DNA from: Pelobacter seleniigenes DSM 18267
Lineage (GTDB): Bacteria; Desulfobacterota; Desulfuromonadia; Desulfuromonadales; Geopsychrobacteraceae
DNA: 64,000 nucleotides
NCBI RefSeq assembly: GCF_000711225.1
Contig: NZ_JOMG01000002.1
Coordinates: 12,501 to 76,500 of the forward strand
Reading direction: 5' to 3'
Part shown: piece after piece, positions 1 to 9,154 of the stretch
How positions within the stretch are numbered: position 1 is the first letter of the stretch
Layout: each line of letters begins with the position of its first letter
The notes under the pieces: generated by a model
Seen by the model: the letters and a program-made list of their open reading frames with translations, nothing else
The model's database searches: none
What the model was told of the DNA's origin: nothing
Program-made: the position numbers and the translations under genes

Positions 1-423
1 CCGGCGCAACTCAGCGATCAGCGCGTCAGCGGATCGGAATGGACAATCAAGATTCTTCATGAAGACCCTGCCCTCCAGATTGACCACACCGACCTTAATT
101 CCGGCAGCAGTTTCGAAGACCCCGCTGCCGCGCCCGGGAAGGCCAGGGGGATAGTTGGCGGGCCGCAGCAAGCGATCTTCCCGCTCCAGGATCGGATTAA
201 TCTCCCGTTTATCCCAAATATGATTCCCCGAAGTCACCACATCGACCCCGGCCGCGAACAACTCGGCCAAAACACTGGCGGTCAAACCATAGCCGGCAGC
301 AGCGTTTTCGCCATTGGCGACGACCAGATCGACCAGATGGCGATCAACCAGACGATCGAGATTTTCGGACAGCGCTTTTCTGCCGGCGCGTCCGACAATA
401 TCCCCAATAAAAAGTAACTTCAC
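1..423 (-). CDS. ymdB: YmdB-family metallophosphoesterase (3' part cut off by window edge)
   Basis: About 141 N-terminal residues are visible; the C-terminus lies outside the window. The reading starts at a GTG at 423 preceded by GGAG seven bases away, and opens with MKLLFIGDIVGRAGRKAL. Metal-ligand motifs of the calcineurin-like TIGR00282 family are present: GD near residue 8, GEN near residue 39 and GNHIWD near residue 66. Known relatives are phosphodiesterases (B. subtilis YmdB acts on 2',3'-cAMP) and are encoded directly downstream of rny, as here. The family's usual length is about 260 residues, so roughly half is missing. Function in cyclic nucleotide or RNA-turnover products is inferred from family and from the rny neighbour. 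Confidence 0.85.
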   Translation of the reverse strand, partial: MKLLFIGDIVGRAGRKALSENLDRLVDRHLVDLVVANGENAAAGYGLTASVLAELFAAGVDVVTSGNHIWDKREINPILEREDRLLRPANYPPGLPGRGSGVFETAAGIKVGVVNLEGRVFMKNLDCPFRSADALIAELRR

Positions 424-444
424 ACAGTTTCTCCAAATATGAAA

Positions 445-495
445 GCAGGACCCCTGCCAACGGTGGTCCTAAAACCGCCGCGATAAGGGTCCTGC
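445..495 (-). repeat. Inverted repeat between rny and the ymdB-type gene
   Basis: A perfect 9-base inverted repeat (GCAGGACCC at 445-453, GGGTCCTGC at 487-495) lies in the 102-base gap between rny and the downstream phosphoesterase gene. An inner near-match (CGGCGGT with ACCACCG, one mismatch) could extend the stem in RNA. There is no long U-run after it, so it looks less like a terminator than a stem that could be an RNA-processing or stability element. Function is inference only. Confidence 0.5.
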
Positions 496-525
496 CGAAC
501 CATAACCGATAAAAGCCGCTGTTGA

Positions 526-2091
526 CTACTTGGCGTATTCGACCGCCCGAGTTTCACGAATCACATTGACTCTGATCTGTCCGGGGTAGGTCATCTCCTG
601 CTCGATTTTCTTGGCAATATCCTTGGCCAAGACATGGGAATATTCATCCGAAACTTCGTCACTGGAGACCATCACCCGGATCTCCCGCCCGGCCTGGATG
701 GCAAAGCAGCCGGTGACCCCGTCAAAAGAAGTCCCGATCTGCTCAAGATCCCGCAGTCGTTTAACGTAGGTTTCCAAGGTTTCCCGGCGCGCACCAGGAC
801 GGGCACCGGACAGGGCATCAGCAGCCTGCACCAGAATCGCCAACACGGTATCGGGCTTTTCATCTTCGTGGTGGGCGGAAATCGCATGGGCAATTTTGGG
901 CGATTCCCCATATTTCCTGGCCAGTTCACCGCCGTTGACGGCGTGGGAGCCTTCCAGTTCATGACTGACGGCCTTGCCGATATCATGCAGTAACCCAGCT
1001 CGTTTGGCCTGTTTGACATTGACCCCCAACTCCGCGGCCATCATGCCGCACAAAAAAGCGACCTCAATGGCGTGAACCAGGACGTTTTGTCCATAAGAGG
1101 TCCGGTACTTCAGCATCCCGAGCAGCTTGATGATCTCCGGATGAATCCCGTGCACCCCGACATCAAAGGTTGCCTGCTCGCCAGCCTGGCGGATCTCTTC
1201 ATCCACCTCTTCCTGGGCCTTTTCAACCAACTCCTCGATCCGGGCCGGAGGAATCCGCCCATCGGCGATGAGTTTCTCCAGGGCAATCCTGGCGACTTCC
1301 CGGCGCACCGGGTTGAAACCGGAAATCACCACCGCTTCCGGCGTATCATCAATAATGAGGTCAATGCCGGTAGCGGCCTCAATCGCCCGGATATTGCGCC
1401 CTTCCCGACCGATAATCCGCCCCTTCATTTCATCGGAAGGCAAAGGAACGACACTCACCGTTCTTTCGGCGACAAAATCGCCGGCATAGCGCTGGATCGC
1501 CAGGGCCATGATCATCTTGGCTTTGCGATCGGCCACCTCACGGGCCTCATCTTCGATCTTTTTAATATTCTTGGCGGCATCGTGGCGCGCCTCACTCAGC
1601 ATCGAATCAACCAGCTGCTGCTTGGCCTGCTCACTGGTCAATCCGGATATTTTTTCAAGCAACTGGCTCTGCTCCAGATAAAGGGCCTCAACCTCGGCAG
1701 ATCTTTTCTCAACCCGATCACTCTGCTGCCGCAGCTGAAGTTCCCGCTTGGTCAGCTCTTCACTGCGCTGTTCAACATGATCAAGTTTGCGCTCCAGATT
1801 TTCTTCTTTCTGCAGGATCCGATGCTCATGACTCTGGATATCCTTGCGCAGGTCGCGCGCTTCCTGTTCCCAGTCAGACTTGGCCTGGAGAACGGTATCC
1901 TTGGCCTGAATAATCGCTTCTTTTTGGATCGCGTCAGCTTCTTTTTTTGCGTCGCTGACTAATTTTTCAGCTTCAACCCTGGCATTATTGACCTTGGATT
2001 CAGACAGTTTTTTCCGCAGGAACATTCCCAGGAAAACCCCGCCGGCCAACGCCGCCAGAACGAGTAAAATAAGCAAAATATCTGCGTTCAT
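526..2091 (-). CDS. rny: Ribonuclease Y
   Basis: A 521-residue membrane-anchored endoribonuclease that starts decay and processing of many mRNAs. Domain order is the standard one: an N-terminal membrane helix (about residues 5-25), a long charged coiled coil (about 28-190), a KH RNA-binding domain with the GREG turn near residue 229, and a metal-dependent HD phosphohydrolase domain with HDIGKA near residue 369. Length matches the family (about 520). The ATG at 2091 follows GAGGGAGGA with good spacing. It sits 20 bases after the 5-formyl-THF cyclo-ligase gene and before the ymdB-type gene, so the three are likely one transcript. No oddities seen. Confidence 0.98.
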   Translation of the reverse strand: MNADILLILLVLAALAGGVFLGMFLRKKLSESKVNNARVEAEKLVSDAKKEADAIQKEAIIQAKDTVLQAKSDWEQEARDLRKDIQSHEHRILQKEENLERKLDHVEQRSEELTKRELQLRQQSDRVEKRSAEVEALYLEQSQLLEKISGLTSEQAKQQLVDSMLSEARHDAAKNIKKIEDEAREVADRKAKMIMALAIQRYAGDFVAERTVSVVPLPSDEMKGRIIGREGRNIRAIEAATGIDLIIDDTPEAVVISGFNPVRREVARIALEKLIADGRIPPARIEELVEKAQEEVDEEIRQAGEQATFDVGVHGIHPEIIKLLGMLKYRTSYGQNVLVHAIEVAFLCGMMAAELGVNVKQAKRAGLLHDIGKAVSHELEGSHAVNGGELARKYGESPKIAHAISAHHEDEKPDTVLAILVQAADALSGARPGARRETLETYVKRLRDLEQIGTSFDGVTGCFAIQAGREIRVMVSSDEVSDEYSHVLAKDIAKKIEQEMTYPGQIRVNVIRETRAVEYAK

Positions 2092-2111
2092 ATAAAATTC
2101 CTCCCTCGAGG

Positions 2112-2690
2112 CTATAATGAACCTGTCACACCATTATGACAGGGGATAGTTCTTAATTCCGTTACCAGAAAATCAAGCCGTTGATCATGGGCTTCAATCG
2201 GCAGCTCATCACATAACTGCAATTCAAAACAAAGTCCGACGGTTATCAACCGCCCGGCCCGACCGCACAGATAGCGGTCGTAAAACCCACGACCATAACC
2301 AAGCCGGTGGCCATGCCTATCGAAAGCAAGCCCGGGAACAACCATCAGGTCAAGCTCGGCAGGATCGACAACCTCTCCAGCTGCGGGCTCGGCCACGCCG
2401 AAAGCCCCCTTCTGCAAATCTTTCAATGTCTTGATTTCAGAAAAAGCCAAAAGCTCGCCGGACACCCGAGGGTAAACGACCCTTTTGCCGGAGCTTTTTG
2501 CCAGAGCAAACAGATATTCAGTATTCACTTCATTATTTATCGGACTGTAAAGAGCCAGGGTTTCGGCGGTGGTAAAGAAACTCTGCGCACTCAAAAACCG
2601 TTGGGCGTCGAAACTTTTCGAACGATAAGTCTCGAGGCCAAGGAGCCGACGCTCAGATAATAGTTGCTGTCGGAGAAGAGTCTTTCGCAT
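2112..2690 (-). CDS. ygfA: 5-formyltetrahydrofolate cyclo-ligase
   Basis: A 192-residue protein of the YgfA/MTHFS family, which uses ATP to convert 5-formyl-THF to 5,10-methenyl-THF and so returns a folate storage form to one-carbon metabolism. The signature near residues 125-150 is clear: [17 protein letters not shown] then FYDRYL, with the glycine-rich phosphate-binding loop. The open frame extends to a TTG at 2735, but the ATG at 2690 has AGGA eight bases upstream and gives the usual family N-terminus ([11 protein letters not shown]), so I chose it. Position directly after a probable 6S RNA and zapA repeats the zapA-ssrS-ygfA order known from many proteobacteria. Confidence 0.93.
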   Translation of the reverse strand: MRKTLLRQQLLSERRLLGLETYRSKSFDAQRFLSAQSFFTTAETLALYSPINNEVNTEYLFALAKSSGKRVVYPRVSGELLAFSEIKTLKDLQKGAFGVAEPAAGEVVDPAELDLMVVPGLAFDRHGHRLGYGRGFYDRYLCGRAGRLITVGLCFELQLCDELPIEAHDQRLDFLVTELRTIPCHNGVTGSL

Positions 2691-2739
2691 AGCCGATGTC
2701 CTGAGCAGATCCATCAGCAGAGCAGTAAGAGACAATCAC

Positions 2740-2895
2740 AGGCAGGTATGAACGGATGGAGTAAAGCGACTTCAGCGTGCAGGAAGTAAGGCCCGCCGGT
2801 GTCCGGAACGACACCTGTTGGTTAAGCGCCATGGGCTCAAGCCCCCAAGCGGGTGCTCCCCCACTCCGGTCCGAGAACCTATTCTTCCTAAAACA
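2740..2895 (-). ncRNA. ssrS: Probable 6S RNA (ends approximate)
   Basis: The gap between zapA and ygfA has no good ORF but can fold, on the minus strand, as one long irregular rod. Pairs that can be read directly: 2753-2762 with 2863-2873 (one bulge), CCCGC 2792-2796 with GCGGG 2849-2853, a perfect apical stem GGTGTC 2798-2803 with GACACC 2810-2815, and GGGC/GCCC at 2833-2844. A small extra hairpin (ACTTC/GAAGT, 2769-2787) lies in a large asymmetric loop on the 3' side. A rod with a central bubble carrying a small 3' hairpin is the 6S RNA plan, which mimics an open promoter and binds sigma70 RNA polymerase. The zapA-ssrS-ygfA gene order supports it. Exact ends were not determinable. Confidence 0.65.
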
Positions 2896-3049
2896 TAATA
2901 CGCCGATATCATTAGAGATCTAAACACCTGATGGTGTATCTTTACTGGAGTGATCCGTTTCCTGCAAACCTATCTTAAGCTCCGCAGCCAGGCTCAACAG
3001 TATCCCTGAAAGAGCGCTAGTGATTAATATTACATTACAATAACAAATA

Positions 3050-3340
3050 TTAGCAACCAGAATCATCGGCCAGAGCAAGCTCCAGCCGCTTGACGAGCGG
3101 CTCCAGAGCCACGACCTGGATCCGTGCCTGTTCGCACTCTTCCAGCAGCTGCAAATACTGACCGGCAAGGTTCAGGAGTGTCAGGACCGTTAGATCACGA
3201 GTATCCACAGACTTGCCGGTGGCCATTTCCGCGAGCTTTTCTTCGACAAAGCTGACCACATGCTCAGCCTGCTCACGTGATCCCTGGCTACGTAAAGTAT
3301 AATCACGCCCCAGAATATTGACACGAATACTGGAATTCAA
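3050..3340 (-). CDS. zapA: Cell division protein ZapA
   Basis: A 96-residue ZapA homologue, which crosslinks FtsZ filaments and stabilises the Z-ring in the cytoplasm. It has the typical start (SIRVNILGRDYTL), the globular head and a C-terminal coiled-coil helix (LNLAGQYLQLLEECEQAR). The start appears to be a TTG at 3340 preceded by GGAGG at a short spacing of about four bases; no ATG or GTG lies close enough to fit the family N-terminus. It follows a ZapB-like gene by 54 bases and precedes the probable 6S RNA. Confidence 0.93.
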   Translation of the reverse strand: MNSSIRVNILGRDYTLRSQGSREQAEHVVSFVEEKLAEMATGKSVDTRDLTVLTLLNLAGQYLQLLEECEQARIQVVALEPLVKRLELALADDSGC

Positions 3341-3394
3341 TTGCCCTCCGCAAAACCTCGATAAGTTTCCGCCCGGAGAATCCGCTCCACCGCT

Positions 3395-3565
3395 TTAGAT
3401 ATCCTCCATCCGCTGCAGGATCCGGTCAATCTCGGTCAGCAGCTGACTCCGCTCCGCAGCCCAGGATTCTTTCTCCCGCTGCAGCCGGCTATTCTCTTCT
3501 CGCAAGATGCGGTTTTGTTCCAACAAAGCTTCGGCCGCAGCTTCCAGCCTTTTCAACAGTTCCAT
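3395..3565 (-). CDS. ZapB-like short coiled-coil protein
   Basis: A 56-residue ORF not longer than a leucine zipper: MELLKRLEAAAEALLEQ at the start, then almost continuous heptads (LREENSRLQREKESWAAERS) to the stop. The ATG at 3565 has AGGA eight bases upstream. Location between ftsY and zapA, coding direction, and length fit the ZapB/DUF904 type of division proteins, which are all coiled coil and join ZapA at the Z-ring. Assignment to ZapB is inference from shape and neighbour, since coiled coils carry little family signal. Confidence 0.75.
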   Translation of the reverse strand: MELLKRLEAAAEALLEQNRILREENSRLQREKESWAAERSQLLTEIDRILQRMEDI

Positions 3566-3604
3566 AATTCCGGTCCTTATCGTGACGTTGTCGTCACCTG
3601 AAAT

Positions 3605-4903
<1,299 letters not shown>

Positions 4904-4981
4904 AAAAAATTACATCCTCATCTTTCAATTCAGGCAGTGGAAAACGATTTTCCAGTGCGGAGCGTCGGCACGGCTTACGGC

Positions 4982-5347
4982 TCAGGCGAAATCAAAATCG
5001 TCGCGCAAAGCTTCAACACAGCGCCGCATTTTAAAGGCCGCCCGGGCGGCAATGGCATCCGCTCCGAGTTGCAAAACCAACATATAATCCTGCGACAATG
5101 GCGCCACCAGGGTCTTGTTTTCGCCGGTACGGATAACCACCTCTTCAAGAGCTCCGCTGCCGATCACCGCAAGAACATCACGCAACTGGTTGAGAATAAT
5201 CCCGTTGTGAGCGCCGATAACTTTCATATCGTATTCGCTTATCCTGGCGACCTGGTCAACGGCCTCCCCTTCCCAGTCCAGAATGACCGCCCCCTGCGCT
5301 CCGGGGATATCTTCCAACAATTTATTGAGTAACAATTTAAAAGGCAT
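4982..5347 (-). CDS. Roadblock/LC7-domain protein (MglB-like)
   Basis: A 121-residue single-domain protein. The opening (FKLLLNKLLEDIPGAQGAVILD then WEGEAVD) and the pattern of alternating strands and helices match the roadblock/LC7 fold, whose bacterial members (MglB type) dimerise and act as GTPase-activating partners of small Ras-like GTPases such as MglA. No such GTPase gene is in the window. It lies between smc (43 bases upstream) and ftsY (78 bases downstream) in the same direction, so it is probably cotranscribed. ATG at 5347 has GAAGAG upstream. The true partner is unknown. Confidence 0.8.
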   Translation of the reverse strand: MPFKLLLNKLLEDIPGAQGAVILDWEGEAVDQVARISEYDMKVIGAHNGIILNQLRDVLAVIGSGALEEVVIRTGENKTLVAPLSQDYMLVLQLGADAIAARAAFKMRRCVEALRDDFDFA

Positions 5348-5390
5348 CTGTGCAACTCTTCAGGTTATGTATTCCTATCGTCAAAGAATA

Positions 5391-8300
5391 TCATGCCGAC
5401 AGCGCCGATCGACTGTCGACCTCGGGGTCACCGCCTTCCATGCGCACCGAGACCAATTTGGAGACGCCCGGTTCCTGCATCGTGACCCCATACATGGTGT
5501 CCAGAACACTCATGGTTCTTTTGCTGTGGGTAATAATAATAAATTGCGATTGAGCGGTCATCTCGGTGACCATCTCTGCAAACCTGTCGATATTGGCATC
5601 ATCGAGGGGAGCATCGACCTCGTCCAGGATACAAAAAGGTGTCGGTTTGATCAAAAATAAAGAAAAGATCAGGGCCACTGCGGTCAGGGCTTTTTCTCCC
5701 CCGCTTAACAGGTTGACATTCTGCAGCCGCTTTCCCGGGGGCTGGACGATAATCTCGACCCCGGTCTCCAGCAGGTCATTCTCATCGGTCAAGCGCAGCT
5801 CGGCTTTGCCCCCGCGGAACAGCCGCGGAAAGACCTGCTGAAAGGTTTCATTCACTTTTTCAAAGGTCTCTTTGAAGCGCCGCCGGGTGGTGCGATTAAT
5901 CTGACTGATGGCTTTCTGCAGAGCATCCAAAGACTGATTCAGGTCATCTCTCTGCTGGGAGAGAAAATCGTAGCGCTTTTCCTGCTCCTGATATTCCTCA
6001 ATCGCCATCAGATTGACCTCGCCCAAAGCATCGATCTTCTGCTGCAGTCGCTGCAACTGCAACTGCTGCCGCTCCAGCTCATCCTCGGTCGCTTCAGGGA
6101 CCCGATGTTCGACCAGATCAACCCGGTAGCGTTCCAGCACGTTCTGGCGGACGTTCTCGGCATCGACCTGCAGCTCATGGAGCCGAAGCTGCAATGCGGA
6201 AACCGTTTTGCGCAGATCTTCCGCCTCACCACGGACCCGGCGCAGTTGGTCGCGAAATTCATCCAGGGCCTGGCGATGCTCTTCGTAGCGTTCGCGCAGA
6301 GCATCGTTCTCTTTCTGCTGCTCACCGCGGCGATCAAGGAGCACATCCAGTTCGGCCCGTAGCCGCAATTCCCTGGCATCCCACTGTTTCCGCTCCAGCA
6401 CTCCGGCATCTTTCTTCTGCTGCAGTTGCGCGATGCGAGCTTCAATCTCCTGACTTTGCCGGCCGATCCGTTTAACCGTGTCCTGCAGGGATTGCTGCTG
6501 CTGAACAAGGGCGGCTAAAGCCACTTTTTGCCGGGTCAGTTCTTCCCGCGTCTGCTCAATGGATTCCCGGTGGTCCTGTTGGGCACTCTGCAATTCCAGG
6601 GACCGTTGTTCAAGCTGGCGTTGCTGCTCATCGGTCTGCTCCCGGCCGGAGAGGATAGTGTCCTTTTCGCGGAGCAGAAGCTCCCGGCTTTCGTCGATCT
6701 GCTCCAGGTCGTAAACAATCAACTCCAGCCTTTTGTTCAGCCGTTCCTCATCCGCCTGCAGGCTTTGCCGGTCCTTACCCAGTTCAAGAGCGTCCAGTTC
6801 CAGACGATGCGTTTCGGATGAGGTCACCAGCAGCGCTTCTTCGGATTGCAGCAGGTCCTCCTTGAGGGCCTCCAGGCGTGCCGCGCCGGCATGACAGCGT
6901 TTTTCAACCTCGACAATCTCCTGTTCAAGCTCATCCAGCTGACGCTGGCGACGGAGCAGACCACCGGCGCCCGCTTCGGCATTGCCTGCGACCAGAACTC
7001 CCTGCCAATCAAGACAATTGCCGGAACGGTCAACCAGCAACAGCCCCGGAGGAAGAACCGCGGTCAGGAATTCCACGACGGAATCAACCAGATAAATCCC
7101 GGTCAAGAGCCGCTGCACCAAAGCATCATGCCCACCCACCGGGGTCACCAGCCGGACTAATGGCGTCCCCTGCGAAAAAGCAAAATCCGCAGTCATTGTG
7201 CCAGAGATAATCAGTGCTGCTCGGGCTTTTTCCTCCTGCAGGACCTGCAACAGCGAAAAAACTGATTCGTCCCCCGTAACCGGAATGGCCTGCAACCTTT
7301 TCCCCAGTGCGACTTCGACGGCGACTTCCAACTCGGCCGGAACCCGTAGCGCATCGGCAAAGATCAACCGGGAGCCGGTTTTTGCATTCAGGACCACACG
7401 GGTGCCGTCCTCATAACCTTCAAAATTGCGTTGCAACTCCTGCAACGATTCCTGCCTGGATTGCAACAGGTTCAGCTTCTGCTGGAGGTCGCCCTGCTGT
7501 GCCTCTTGTCCGGCCAGCAAAGACTTCTGCTCGGCCAACCGAGCCGCCAATTCCTCGCGCCGGTCGCGGGTGTCTTCCTGCTGGGAACGAATGACTTCCA
7601 GCTTGCCCAGCAACTCCTCGCGCCGGGATTTAAAATCATTCTGCTGCTCGCGAATAGCCACAGAGTCGCTGGCAATCTGCTCCCGCCTCTTGGCTTCAGC
7701 GTCCAGCCTGCGGTCGATTTCATCACAGCGGTTGGCCAGGCGGCCGGCCTGGGCGAAAAGGGTCATCAATTCCTTACGGCAGTTCTCATACTCCGAACTC
7801 AGCTGGGTTTCCCGCCCCTGCTGCTGTTGCAGAGCGGTCTCAAGCTCGACAACCTGCTGCCGCAGCTGAGCGAGATCGCCGTCGGCATCCTTGTCCTGAT
7901 GTTGCAGTCCGGCGTATTCCTGTTGCAGTTCGGTCAGTTGCCGGGTTGAGGAGGCAATATCAGCAACCAGCTCCTGCTCTTGACGGGCCGACTGTTCGGC
8001 CTGCCGGGCAAGCAGAGTCAGTTCATTCTCCACCCGCTGGACCTCGGAGCCAAGATGATACACTTTCTCCTGTGCGCTGGCATGTTCCGCTTCCGCCGCG
8101 GCCATCTGCAATTGTCTTTCTTCCAGTTGCAGTTCGCCCTCTTCAAGCCGGGCATCGAGCCGCGCCAGAATGTCTGCCCGCTCCTGCTTTTCAGCCGTGA
8201 CAATGCCGATATTTTTATGCAGCCCCTGAAAACGGTTGCCGGTTAAACTCAACTCAATCCGTTTATATTCAGTTCGCAGGTCACGGAATTTTTCCGCACG

Positions 8301-8939
8301 CTGCGCCTGCCGTTTGAGGCTGCCGATCTGGCGCCGCACTTCGGTAATAATATCGCCAAGTCGCACCAGGTTCTGCCGGGTTGCATCCATCTTGCGTTCA
8401 GCTGATTTTTTACGAGATTTGAACTTGGTAACCCCGGCAACCTCCTCGATCAGCACCCGCCTCTCTTCAGGCTTGGCACTGACCATCATGCCGACCTTGC
8501 CCTGTTCGATAATGGAATAGGCACGAGGTCCGACCCCGGTATCCATGAACAGCTCGGTGATATCCAGCAACCGGCACGGGGTCTTGTTGATCTGATACTC
8601 GCTGTCCCCGTTGCGGTACAAGCGCCTGGACACCATCACCTCGCTGAAATCCCGATAGGCTTCCGGACAAAGTTTGGCGCTGTTATCAAAAACAATGGAA
8701 ACCTGGGCCATGCCATGGGGCTTGCGCGTTTCACTGCCGCCGAAGATAACGTCTTCCATGGCCCGCCCGCGCAGGTGACGGACGTTCTGCTCTCCCATCG
8801 CCCAGCGGATGGCATCCACGACGTTACTTTTCCCGCAGCCGTTGGGACCGATAACGCCGGTAATCCCCTGTTGGAAATCAAGGGAGACCTTGTCCACAAA
8901 GGATTTGAAACCGACGATTTCGAGACGTTTTATTTTCAT
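5391..8939 (-). CDS. smc: Chromosome segregation ATPase SMC
   Basis: A 1182-residue SMC protein, the DNA-looping ATPase of the condensin complex. Walker A (GPNGCGKSN) is near residue 32, long coiled coils flank a hinge domain (about 510-650), and the C-terminal head has the signature LSGGEKALTAVALIF and Walker B FCILDEVDAPLDDAN. The open frame continues upstream to 9023, but the ATG at 8939 gives the canonical MKIKRLEIVGFKSF start, so the upstream part is untranslated. No strong ribosome binding site is visible before it. scpA and scpB are not in the window. It appears to be first in the minus-strand run smc-roadblock-ftsY. Confidence 0.97.
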   Translation of the reverse strand: MKIKRLEIVGFKSFVDKVSLDFQQGITGVIGPNGCGKSNVVDAIRWAMGEQNVRHLRGRAMEDVIFGGSETRKPHGMAQVSIVFDNSAKLCPEAYRDFSEVMVSRRLYRNGDSEYQINKTPCRLLDITELFMDTGVGPRAYSIIEQGKVGMMVSAKPEERRVLIEEVAGVTKFKSRKKSAERKMDATRQNLVRLGDIITEVRRQIGSLKRQAQRAEKFRDLRTEYKRIELSLTGNRFQGLHKNIGIVTAEKQERADILARLDARLEEGELQLEERQLQMAAAEAEHASAQEKVYHLGSEVQRVENELTLLARQAEQSARQEQELVADIASSTRQLTELQQEYAGLQHQDKDADGDLAQLRQQVVELETALQQQQGRETQLSSEYENCRKELMTLFAQAGRLANRCDEIDRRLDAEAKRREQIASDSVAIREQQNDFKSRREELLGKLEVIRSQQEDTRDRREELAARLAEQKSLLAGQEAQQGDLQQKLNLLQSRQESLQELQRNFEGYEDGTRVVLNAKTGSRLIFADALRVPAELEVAVEVALGKRLQAIPVTGDESVFSLLQVLQEEKARAALIISGTMTADFAFSQGTPLVRLVTPVGGHDALVQRLLTGIYLVDSVVEFLTAVLPPGLLLVDRSGNCLDWQGVLVAGNAEAGAGGLLRRQRQLDELEQEIVEVEKRCHAGAARLEALKEDLLQSEEALLVTSSETHRLELDALELGKDRQSLQADEERLNKRLELIVYDLEQIDESRELLLREKDTILSGREQTDEQQRQLEQRSLELQSAQQDHRESIEQTREELTRQKVALAALVQQQQSLQDTVKRIGRQSQEIEARIAQLQQKKDAGVLERKQWDARELRLRAELDVLLDRRGEQQKENDALRERYEEHRQALDEFRDQLRRVRGEAEDLRKTVSALQLRLHELQVDAENVRQNVLERYRVDLVEHRVPEATEDELERQQLQLQRLQQKIDALGEVNLMAIEEYQEQEKRYDFLSQQRDDLNQSLDALQKAISQINRTTRRRFKETFEKVNETFQQVFPRLFRGGKAELRLTDENDLLETGVEIIVQPPGKRLQNVNLLSGGEKALTAVALIFSLFLIKPTPFCILDEVDAPLDDANIDRFAEMVTEMTAQSQFIIITHSKRTMSVLDTMYGVTMQEPGVSKLVSVRMEGGDPEVDSRSALSA

Positions 8940-9154
8940 GATAAAAAACCGGCATCCGCGGGTTAAGCTGAACTTTTGTGCCTCAGAACGCCATCCAAAC
9001 AACACACGCCGAGGGCGAGCCATGTTATCAGCGGGTTTCTTTCATGTAAAGAATAGAAGTCCCCGCTGCATGCATAAGCCTTGCCGGTTCTATCCGGAAT
9101 CGCTATGATTGCTGGAACTCCGGTCCTTCCCCGGCATTAAAGACCAGCGAAAGA

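Noticed and set aside
1072-1962. Plus-strand 296-codon open frame opposite rny
   Set aside because: It is antisense to the well-supported rny gene, has no ribosome binding site pattern or family motif, and its composition reflects codon bias of the other strand.
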